Part shown: one piece after another, positions 33,012 through 40,513 of the stretch
Layout of the letters: each line of letters starts with the position of its first letter
Position numbering within the stretch: the stretch's first letter is position 1
From: Liminaster sp017519885
GTDB taxonomy: Bacteria > Bacteroidota > Bacteroidia > Bacteroidales > UBA3663
NCBI GenBank assembly: GCA_017519885.1
Contig: JAFWRO010000019.1
Coordinates: 1 to 64,000, forward strand
Direction of reading: 5' to 3'
Length of the DNA: 64,000 nucleotides
The notes under the pieces: generated by a model
What the model was told of the DNA's origin: nothing
What the model saw: only the letters and a program-made list of their open reading frames with translations
The model's database searches: none
Made by a program: the position numbers and the translations under genes

Positions 33012-34035
33012 GAAATCCGACGATTTTCAGCGCATAAAGGGCCAAATTGAGCAACATCAGTATGCTCCGGTCTATCTTCTGCATGGCGAAGAAGCCTTTT
33101 TCATCGACCAGCTCGCCAACCTACTCCTCGACACGGTGCTCACTGATGACGAGAAGGATTTCGATCTGGTGCAGTTCTTTGCAGGTACAGGCGAGTTCAC
33201 GATAGGAGATGTTATCTCTGCCTGTCGTCGTTTCCCTATGGTGGCCGAAAAACAGCTTGTCCTGCTTCGTGAAGCGCAGGCTCTTGACAAGCGTTCCTTC
33301 AAGCTCGATGACCTTTGTCTTTACCTTAAGCAGCCTAGTCCAAGCACTATCCTCGTCATCACCTATAAGACTGCTACCATCACCTGTGCCAACGAACTGG
33401 TGAAGATTTGCAAAAAGATAGGTGAGGTCTACCAGAGCGACAAAGTGCGCGACTACGAACTGCCTCGTGTCCTCCCCGGCTTCCTGCAGTCGCTTGGTGT
33501 CAATGCCGAACCCAAGGCCATTGATATGCTCCAGAACTTCATCGGTGCCGATTTTAGTCGTCTCACCCACGAGGTGGACAAACTCCGTCTCTCCTTACAG
33601 GGACGAACCACCATCACGGCACAGGATGTGGCTGACCATGTCGGTATATCTCGTGAGTTCAATGTCTTTGAACTTGTCGAAGCTTTAGCGCACAAAGACG
33701 GCCAACGTGTCGAGTTGATTCGTCTTTATTTTGCGCGTAATCCCAAGGCAGGACCCTTGCCTATGGTCATCTCCACGCTCTTCAGTTTCTTCCAGAACAT
33801 GATGATGGCCTACTATTGCCAGGACCGCTCTGTAAACGGCATTATGAAAGAGGTAGGTTGCAGCTATCCGCAAGCGAAGAGCGTCCTCGACGGTATGCGT
33901 CAGTTCAATGCTCGTACCGTGATGCGCAACATCGCTATCCTTCGAGATTTCGATGCGCGCAGCAAAGGTGGCCGTCCCGCCACCACCCCCGATCCCGACC
34001 TCCTTCAAGAGCTTTTCTACCAGCTCATCCATTAA
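33004..34035 (+). CDS. holA: DNA polymerase III subunit delta
   Basis: 343 residues, the family length. The delta subunit opens the sliding clamp within the clamp loader. It has the typical opening YAPVYLLHGEEAFFIDQLANLLLD, the ATPase-like core with ACRRFPMVAEKQLVLLREAQAL, and a C-terminal collar domain (ISREFNVFELVEALAHKD, LFSFFQNMMMAYY). It starts from ATG at 33004 just after a Bacteroidota-type A/T-rich leader and is divergent from the HsdR_N gene. Confidence 0.93.
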   Translation: MAKKSDDFQRIKGQIEQHQYAPVYLLHGEEAFFIDQLANLLLDTVLTDDEKDFDLVQFFAGTGEFTIGDVISACRRFPMVAEKQLVLLREAQALDKRSFKLDDLCLYLKQPSPSTILVITYKTATITCANELVKICKKIGEVYQSDKVRDYELPRVLPGFLQSLGVNAEPKAIDMLQNFIGADFSRLTHEVDKLRLSLQGRTTITAQDVADHVGISREFNVFELVEALAHKDGQRVELIRLYFARNPKAGPLPMVISTLFSFFQNMMMAYYCQDRSVNGIMKEVGCSYPQAKSVLDGMRQFNARTVMRNIAILRDFDARSKGGRPATTPDPDLLQELFYQLIH

Positions 34036-34084
34036 GAGTGTCCATATCGCAGTCACCCAGTCCGCCCGTTTATGTGTTTCTGTC

Positions 34085-34104
34085 GCGGTCAAGTTTGGCC
34101 GCCC
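34085..34104 (+). repeat. Intergenic palindrome before the UDP-sugar dehydrogenase gene (copy 2)
   Basis: GCGGTCAA-GT-TTGGCCGC pairs over 8 bp with one G-T wobble and is followed by CCC. It ends 17 bp before the start codon at 34120 and matches the element at 31080 in 15 of 18 stem-loop positions. Confidence 0.7.
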
Positions 34105-34119
34105 AATATAAAATTTAAA

Positions 34120-35496
34120 ATGCATCCATTCTCCGAAATCACCATTGCTGTAGCCGGTACAGGCTATGTAGGCCTTTCCATCGCCACATTGCTGGCCCAG
34201 CATCACAAAGTCATCGCTGTTGATGTCGTTCCCGAAAAGGTGGAAAAGATTAACCGCGGCATCAGCCCCATACAGGACGAATACATCGAACGTTACCTCA
34301 CCGAGGTTCTTCCAGCCCTCCGCAAGGAAGGCAAGGGCGGTGACCTCACCGCCACCCTCGACGGCCCTGCCGCCTATCGCCAGGCTGACTTTGTGGTCAT
34401 TGCTGCTCCCACCAATTATGATCCCGTCAAGAACTACTTCGACACTTCCCACGTCGAAGAAGTCATCGATCTCGTCATCGCCAACAACCCTGATGCTGTC
34501 ATGGTCATCAAGAGTACCATCCCCGTTGGCTACACCCGTTCGCTCTACGTCAAGTACGCTCTCCAGTTCCTCTACAAGCCTGAACTGAAAGGCAAGAAGT
34601 TCAACCTTCTTTTCTCGCCTGAATTCCTGCGCGAGTCGAAGGCCCTCTATGACAACCTCTATCCTTCGCGTATCATCGTAGGCTTCCCCAAGCTCATCCA
34701 TATCGACGAGAAGAACTTCACCGAAGAGAACGCCGCCATCACCGCTATCGGTAATCCTCAGGCCGAGGAATTTGCCCACACGTTTGCCGACCTTCTTGTC
34801 GAAGGAGCACTGAAGGAAGACATCCCCACGCTCTTTATGGGAATGAAGGAGGCGGAAGCCGTCAAGCTTTTCTCCAACACCTACCTCGCCCTACGTGTCA
34901 GCTACTTCAATGAGCTCGACACCTACGCCGAAGTCAAGGGTCTCGATACCGCATCCATCATCAATGGTGTCGGCCTCGATCCACGAATCGGCACCCATTA
35001 CAATAACCCATCATTTGGCTATGGAGGCTATTGCCTGCCCAAGGACACCAAGCAGCTTCTTGCCAACTATCAGGACGTCCCTCAGGAGATGATGACAGCT
35101 ATCGTGCAGAGCAATCGCACACGCAAGGACTTCATCGCCGATGCAGTGCTCAAGATGGCAGGATGGTACGACTATAGCAGCAACAACCAGTATGGTGCAA
35201 ACGACCCCAATGCCTGTGTCATCGGAGTCTATCGCCTCACGATGAAGTCCAACTCCGATAACTTCCGCCAGTCCGCCATCCAGGGCATCATGAAACGCAT
35301 CAAGGCCAAGGGTGCGGAAGTCATCATCTACGAGCCTGCTCTTCCCGATGGCTCCACCTTCTTCGGCAGCAAGGTAATCAACGACCTTCAGGCTTTCAAA
35401 GAACAGTCCCACGCTATTATCGCCAACCGCTACGACACCTCCCTTGATGACGTCAAGGATAAGGTCTACACCCGCGACATCTTCCGTCGCGATTAA
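34120..35496 (+). CDS. UDP-glucose/GDP-mannose dehydrogenase family protein
   Basis: 458 residues from the ATG at 34120; upstream codons are open but run through the palindromic element. It oxidises a UDP-sugar (probably UDP-glucose) to the uronic acid using two NAD+. The Rossmann motif GTGYVGLS (14-21), FSPEFLRES, KLFSNTYLALRVSYFNE and catalytic-cysteine motif GYGGYCLPKDT are present. The Cys is in the last motif. The product would feed surface polysaccharide or LPS synthesis. Substrate choice between UDP-glucose and other sugars is not certain. Confidence 0.92.
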   Translation: MHPFSEITIAVAGTGYVGLSIATLLAQHHKVIAVDVVPEKVEKINRGISPIQDEYIERYLTEVLPALRKEGKGGDLTATLDGPAAYRQADFVVIAAPTNYDPVKNYFDTSHVEEVIDLVIANNPDAVMVIKSTIPVGYTRSLYVKYALQFLYKPELKGKKFNLLFSPEFLRESKALYDNLYPSRIIVGFPKLIHIDEKNFTEENAAITAIGNPQAEEFAHTFADLLVEGALKEDIPTLFMGMKEAEAVKLFSNTYLALRVSYFNELDTYAEVKGLDTASIINGVGLDPRIGTHYNNPSFGYGGYCLPKDTKQLLANYQDVPQEMMTAIVQSNRTRKDFIADAVLKMAGWYDYSSNNQYGANDPNACVIGVYRLTMKSNSDNFRQSAIQGIMKRIKAKGAEVIIYEPALPDGSTFFGSKVINDLQAFKEQSHAIIANRYDTSLDDVKDKVYTRDIFRRD

Positions 35497-35549
35497 TTAG
35501 TTCCTCGCGTCGCTCGCTTCCGTCGCCTCGCGTACCATTCGTCTTCGTC

Positions 35550-35605
35550 GCAGCTATGTTTGGCTGCCCCATTTCTCCTGCATTCCCGTTTTAGCCATCA
35601 TGGCT
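35550..35605 (+). repeat. Two intergenic palindromes before the ACT-domain gene (copies 3 and 4)
   Basis: Copy 3 (35550-35567) is GCAGCTAT-GT-TTGGCTGC, with GCAGC/GCTGC intact, followed by CCCC. Copy 4 (35593-35605) is AGCCAT-C-ATGGCT, also followed by GCCCC. The upstream leader (35497-35549) is rich in TCGC and TTCCG words. The ACT gene starts at 35630. Confidence 0.6.
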
Positions 35606-35629
35606 GCCCCATCATTAATAAACACCCCT

Positions 35630-35902
35630 ATGAACCGCACAGTCATAACCGTAGTAGGCAAGGATACCATCGGTATCATCGCCGCCGTATGCACTTATCT
35701 TGCAGAAAACAATGTCAACATCCTCGACATCACTCAGACCACTCTCCGTGACTACTTTACAATGATGATGATCGTCGACATCAACAACTGCAACGTCCCT
35801 TTCAGCGAACTTCGTGACGGTCTCGCTGCCGTCGGCCAATCCAAGGGCTTGGAAATCAAGTGCCAGAAGGAAGAAATCTTCAACCAGATGCATCGCATCT
35901 AA
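35630..35902 (+). CDS. ACT domain-containing protein
   Basis: 90 residues from the ATG at 35630. It is a single ACT domain (MNRTVITVVGKDTIGIIAAVCTYLAENNVNILDITQTTLRDYFTMMMIVDI) of the UPF0237 group, expected to bind a small ligand such as an amino acid. It is followed after 12 bp by the DUF711 gene. This pairing is conserved in many anaerobes, which suggests they work together, but the process is unknown. Confidence 0.92.
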   Translation: MNRTVITVVGKDTIGIIAAVCTYLAENNVNILDITQTTLRDYFTMMMIVDINNCNVPFSELRDGLAAVGQSKGLEIKCQKEEIFNQMHRI

Positions 35903-35914
35903 TTTTGCCCAACC

Positions 35915-37282
35915 ATGATCAATGTATCCGAGGTCCTTGAGACCAACCAAATGATAGACCAGGAACATCTCGACGTTCGCACCATCACGATGGGCATCTC
36001 CTTGCTCGACTGTTCCACCGAATCCGTCCTTCAGACTTGCCAGAATATCTACGATAAGATCCTTCGCTACGCCTCCAGCCTTGTCCGCACTGGTGAAGCC
36101 ATCTCACAGGAATACGGCATTCCTATTGTCAACAAACGCATCTCCATCACACCAGTAGCCATCGTTGGCGCTTCGTGCTGCAAGACAACCCACGATTTCG
36201 TGAAGATAGCTCGAACACTCGACCGCGCAGCCCACGATGTCGGCGTCAACTTCATTGGTGGTTATTCGGCTACAGTGCAGAAGGGCATGACTCGGGCCGA
36301 CGAACTCCTCATCCGCTCTATCCCCGAAGCCATGAAGCGCACCGAACTCGTCTGCTCCAGCGTCAATGTCGGCTCAACAAAGACAGGTATCAATATGGAT
36401 GCAGTGCGTCTTATGGGTGATGTCATTAAAGAAACTGCCCTCGCCACTAAGGAATCCGATTCACTGGGTTGCGCCAAGCTTGTCGTTTTCTGCAATGCAC
36501 CCGATGATAACCCCTTCATGGCAGGTGCTTTTCATGGCGTGTCTGAAGCTGAAGCCATCATCAATGTCGGTGTCTCAGGCCCTGGCGTCGTAAAGCATGT
36601 GCTCGAAAATCTGCCTGAAGGCACCAACTTCGAAGTGCTCTGTGAAACCATCAAGAAGACAGCATTCAAGATTACTCGTGTGGGACAACTTGTCGCACAG
36701 GAAGCCTCTCGTCGCCTGGGAGTACCATTCGGCATCATCGACCTCTCGTTGGCTCCCACGCCCGCTATTGGCGACTCCGTGGCCGACATCCTGCAGGCCA
36801 TCGGCCTTGAGCGAACAGGTGCACCAGGTACCACAGCAGCCCTTGCACTCCTTAACGACCAGGTCAAGAAGGGCGGCGTGATGGCAAGTTCTTATGTAGG
36901 CGGTCTCTCGGGCGCCTTTATCCCCGTCAGCGAAGATCAAGGCATGATTGATGCCGTCAATGCTGGAGCCCTAACCATCGAAAAACTCGAAGCTATGACC
37001 TGCGTATGTTCTGTAGGTCTCGACATGATTGCCATCCCAGGCGATACACCTGCCACCACCATTGCCGGCATCATTGCTGACGAAGCTGCCATCGGTATGG
37101 TCAACCAGAAGACCACTGCCGTCCGCGTCATTCCCGTCATCGGCAAGGGAGTAGGAGAGGTGGTAGAGTTTGGTGGCCTCCTCGGCTATGCCCCTATTAT
37201 GCCCGTCAACCGATTTGCATGCGACGTCTTCGTCAATCGTGGTGGCCGCATCCCAGCACCCATCCATAGCTTCAAGAACTGA
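35915..37282 (+). CDS. PFL-like DUF711 (UPF0210) family protein
   Basis: 455 residues. It aligns in outline with the UPF0210 family (VRTITMGISLLDC, VNKRISITPVAIV, VDFIGGYSAxVxKG-like GVNFIGGYSATVQKGMT, FGIIDLSLAPTPAIGDSVADIL, ERTGAPGTTAALALLNDQVKKGG, VCSVGLDMIAIPGDTP). The family is sometimes named for weak likeness to pyruvate formate-lyase, but no glycyl-radical function is established. It is paired with the upstream ACT protein, and the two are very likely one operon. Confidence 0.92.
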   Translation: MINVSEVLETNQMIDQEHLDVRTITMGISLLDCSTESVLQTCQNIYDKILRYASSLVRTGEAISQEYGIPIVNKRISITPVAIVGASCCKTTHDFVKIARTLDRAAHDVGVNFIGGYSATVQKGMTRADELLIRSIPEAMKRTELVCSSVNVGSTKTGINMDAVRLMGDVIKETALATKESDSLGCAKLVVFCNAPDDNPFMAGAFHGVSEAEAIINVGVSGPGVVKHVLENLPEGTNFEVLCETIKKTAFKITRVGQLVAQEASRRLGVPFGIIDLSLAPTPAIGDSVADILQAIGLERTGAPGTTAALALLNDQVKKGGVMASSYVGGLSGAFIPVSEDQGMIDAVNAGALTIEKLEAMTCVCSVGLDMIAIPGDTPATTIAGIIADEAAIGMVNQKTTAVRVIPVIGKGVGEVVEFGGLLGYAPIMPVNRFACDVFVNRGGRIPAPIHSFKN

Positions 37283-37302
37283 AGCTGCTTTTCTGCATTC
37301 GT

Positions 37303-37338
37303 TTATTTCGGTTTTCCGTAATTCCGGTATTCCGTTAT
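37303..37338. repeat. Short run of degenerate 9-bp repeats
   Basis: The words TTATTTCGG, TTTTCCGTA, ATTCCGGTA and TTCCGTTAT are spaced about 9 bp apart before the gene at 37364. They resemble the reverse complement (AGTATTCCG) of the 9-mers at 9597-9677, but the match is loose. Confidence 0.4.
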
Positions 37339-37363
37339 ACCTGTTCTCAAAAAAGTCTTTACT

Positions 37364-39118
37364 ATGCGCTTCCTCCTGACCCTGTTGTCTCTCCTCCTTT
37401 CTCTCCCTGCTATGGCGCAGGTAGAGAAAAATGATTCGCTTGCCGAACGTCTACAGCTCCAGCGTAGCCTGTTCCCACAGGAGAAGGTTCACATTATGAC
37501 TGACCGCGAGCTCTATCATCCCGGCGACACGATTTGGATGCGTGCATGGTTAGTGGAAGGTGAATCGCTGAAACCGCGATATCGGAGTAGCCGCTTCGTT
37601 TACTCCGACCTGCGCAATGGCATAGACCAACCTGTCTCGTGTTGTAAGATGATGGAGCGCGAAGGCCGTTTCGTCGGGCACATTATCTTGTCCAAGGAAC
37701 TCGTCAGTGGCGATTACACGCTCACCGGCTACACTTATTATATATTAGGGACGAAACAAGTATTTATTTTTCGCAAAACTATCCATATCATCACTGAAAA
37801 GGATGTGGCCAAAGGCTATGTTGTGCGTCCGCTTCACGAAGGCTATCGCCCCGATGCGCCAATGCTTCTACCAGATTCCGTTAGGCCATATTCCTATTAT
37901 CGACGCGACACGCTCACACGCTTCACCTTCGACGCTCCCGATTCCACTTGGCTCTCTATCTCAGTCACCGACGACCACCTTACCCCCGTCGATACTGCAT
38001 CTTCCATCACGCATATGCTGCCTCTTGTGCCCGATCTCTTTTCTCTCGAAACAATTTCTGGTGACACCAGCCTCTACAAGCCACGTTTCTTCTACGAAAG
38101 GTCGCAGAGCATCAACGGTCGCCTCACATACCGCCTCTACAATAAGCCTTACAAGGTTGTTCTGGTGAATGTGACCAATTCGGAGATCTATACTACTGAA
38201 TGCGAAGATGATGGCGTTTTCCATTTCAGAAATCTCAGCTATCCCGACAGTACCTTGTTCTGCATTATGGCCTTTGCTCCCAATGGCAAACCGACTAAGG
38301 CAATTGAAATCGATAACTTTTCATTGCCCAAAACCATACAGCATCTGCCGAGCGATGCAAAGCAATACTACCTCAAGCTTACTTCCGATACGATAGCTGC
38401 CGACACTACGGCCAAATCCGCCAAGGCAGAGCCTGACAAAAATAAGGAGAAGCTCGAACAGAAAGTCAAGGAGATGCTTGTTTCTAGTGAACCCGATGAC
38501 ATCTACACGCGCTCTGCCCAAAAAACCAAATACACCCGTACTCTATCGGATTATAAATATTACGAACTCAAGGATATGATCTTGAAGTTCGACGACATCA
38601 CCTTCGATGGCGAGGTAGCCAAGTATAAGACCAACGGCATGCACGTTCCTGTCCGCTTCGTAGTAGGAACCACCGAAATACCCATCGAGAAGGACTCTTT
38701 AGGTAAATATCTACCTCAAAAAGCCCTGGAGATACCCGTTGAAATGGTCTATGCCGTCGATTTCATTCATCCCGACGTTGCACGAACCATTGGGCGAACC
38801 GAATACCCCGAATCGCCCATCATCCGCATCGACTTGAAGAAGCTCAATGAACTCGTTTTTGAAGCTGGATGGAATGACGTTCTTAAGCTCGTGATGCCCT
38901 TGGGCTACGTCAAGCGACTGCAGTTCCCCAACATTCACGTATCTCGCTCTCCCCGTGCCACCCGCTATTGGAACCCCGAGTACTTCACAGGTCCTTCAGG
39001 CCGGGTTACTCTCGACCTTCCTCTTTCTACAAACTATCATACCACCTACACCCTTCGCGCCGAAGGCATCACGCCCCATGGCGAACCCGTCTCCCTTATT
39101 TACCGCATTCAAAAGTAA
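37364..39118 (+). CDS. Secreted macroglobulin-type (MG2-like) surface protein
   Basis: 584 residues with a signal peptide (1-18, cut after AMA). The first part (PQEKVHIMTDRELYHPGDTIWMRAWLVEG) is the MG2 fibronectin-like domain seen in alpha-2-macroglobulin relatives and in large Bacteroidota surface proteins. A charged linker (about 340-385) and a C-terminal beta domain follow. Related Bacteroidota proteins as I recall them are often 800-900 residues and carry a TonB plug region, which is not evident here, so this may be a short form. Role unknown. No thioester motif is seen. Confidence 0.7.
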   Translation: MRFLLTLLSLLLSLPAMAQVEKNDSLAERLQLQRSLFPQEKVHIMTDRELYHPGDTIWMRAWLVEGESLKPRYRSSRFVYSDLRNGIDQPVSCCKMMEREGRFVGHIILSKELVSGDYTLTGYTYYILGTKQVFIFRKTIHIITEKDVAKGYVVRPLHEGYRPDAPMLLPDSVRPYSYYRRDTLTRFTFDAPDSTWLSISVTDDHLTPVDTASSITHMLPLVPDLFSLETISGDTSLYKPRFFYERSQSINGRLTYRLYNKPYKVVLVNVTNSEIYTTECEDDGVFHFRNLSYPDSTLFCIMAFAPNGKPTKAIEIDNFSLPKTIQHLPSDAKQYYLKLTSDTIAADTTAKSAKAEPDKNKEKLEQKVKEMLVSSEPDDIYTRSAQKTKYTRTLSDYKYYELKDMILKFDDITFDGEVAKYKTNGMHVPVRFVVGTTEIPIEKDSLGKYLPQKALEIPVEMVYAVDFIHPDVARTIGRTEYPESPIIRIDLKKLNELVFEAGWNDVLKLVMPLGYVKRLQFPNIHVSRSPRATRYWNPEYFTGPSGRVTLDLPLSTNYHTTYTLRAEGITPHGEPVSLIYRIQK

Positions 39119-39140
39119 TTGACAGATATTATCTTGTCAA
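39119..39140 (+). terminator. Hairpin after the macroglobulin-type gene
   Basis: TTGACAGATA-T-TATCTTGTCAA is an almost perfect 10-bp stem with one bulged T, starting right after the stop codon. A weak T-rich stretch follows, so termination efficiency is uncertain. Confidence 0.5.
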
Positions 39141-39235
39141 CGATTCTCTTTCCGTGCTCTCTGTCCAGTGATTGTCGCTGCAAGGACCACTGGCTTTTCA
39201 ATATAACAAACATCTGTCATTGAAAATACAACCTT

Positions 39236-40513
39236 ATGAAAATTATCTGTACTAGTGATTGGCATCTTGGAAACTTGTTCCATGGCAACGACCGCTTGCC
39301 CGAGCACCGGCATTTTATGGCGTGGCTTCTCTCGAAGATCAACGAAGAACAACCTGATGCCTTGCTCATCTCAGGTGATATCTTCGACAACGGCAACCCT
39401 TCAGCAGCATCACAGGCTGCCTACTACGAGTTCCTAGCTGACGCCACGCAGACCAATCCGCAGATGAATATCATCATAATTGCAGGCAATCACGACTCGG
39501 CTAACCGTTTGGAAGCTCCTCGTGCTCTGCTTTCAAGACACAAGGTAGAAATCCGTGGAACCATACACCGATCTTGGCATAACGACGAAAATGGAGGTTT
39601 CTGGCAGATTGATTACGACGATATGATGATACCTATCGAAGGGAAAGATGGTATGAAGGCGACGATTTTGGCTGTTCCTTACCTTCGAAGCGATGTGGTA
39701 CAGAATACTAGTTACTCCAAGGGTGTGAATGCGATACTTCGTGAATTGACCACACGAGCAAGGGAGAAGTATCCTGATTCACGTCTTGTTATGATGGCTC
39801 ATATGTATGCCAGCGGAGCAGACATTGCCAAAACTGATGCCAGCGAGAAGCTAATCATCGGTGGACAGGAAGAAGTCTGCATTGAAGGTTGGACCGATCA
39901 CCCCGACTTTCTGACTTGCGGTCATATCCACAAGCGTCAACACATCTGGAATACTAACTGGGCGCGTTACTCGGGTAGCGTTCTTCCAATGTCATTTGCC
40001 GAAAAGGATTATCACCATGGGGTTGATATGGTTACTTTCGAAAGTGACAGTTCGAACCCGAATGTGTTTTTCCTCGAATATCTTCCTCAGCACAAGCTTG
40101 TGTTTTTGCCACCTAGTGACGAAGAATTGACGACAAGACAGTTGGAGAAACGCATCAATTCCGAACTGGGGGATAGAATAGATGGAAAGCTGGATGACAA
40201 TTTTCCCTATCTGGTTCTCAAGGTCAAGTTGGAGAAGGTAAGCAACGACGATATTAAAGCCTTGGAAGCGCTGATTCTGACAAAGAATGCAGTACTATGC
40301 AAAATACAGAAGATTATTTCCGCTTCGGATATCCAAACAATTTCGGGTACGCAGCGACTTCAAAGCATTGACGACATTCTGAACCGGGCCCCGCTTGACA
40401 CCTTGAAGGAGGCCTTTGAAGCCAAGTTCGAAAAGCCGATGTCAGAACATCAGGAGCAAATGCTGAAGGATTTGATCAATTCCACCACTGATTCCAACTC
40501 TGTTACACAATGA
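39236..40513 (+). CDS. sbcD: Exonuclease subunit SbcD
   Basis: 425 residues, the Mre11-like nuclease of the SbcCD complex that cuts DNA hairpins and ends. The metallophosphoesterase motifs are complete: SDWHLG (7-12), SGDIFDNG, AGNHDS, MAHMYASG and CGHIHKRQ. The N-terminal nuclease is followed by a capping domain and a C-terminal helical SbcC-binding part. It overlaps sbcC by 4 bp (ATGA). Confidence 0.96.
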   Translation: MKIICTSDWHLGNLFHGNDRLPEHRHFMAWLLSKINEEQPDALLISGDIFDNGNPSAASQAAYYEFLADATQTNPQMNIIIIAGNHDSANRLEAPRALLSRHKVEIRGTIHRSWHNDENGGFWQIDYDDMMIPIEGKDGMKATILAVPYLRSDVVQNTSYSKGVNAILRELTTRAREKYPDSRLVMMAHMYASGADIAKTDASEKLIIGGQEEVCIEGWTDHPDFLTCGHIHKRQHIWNTNWARYSGSVLPMSFAEKDYHHGVDMVTFESDSSNPNVFFLEYLPQHKLVFLPPSDEELTTRQLEKRINSELGDRIDGKLDDNFPYLVLKVKLEKVSNDDIKALEALILTKNAVLCKIQKIISASDIQTISGTQRLQSIDDILNRAPLDTLKEAFEAKFEKPMSEHQEQMLKDLINSTTDSNSVTQ

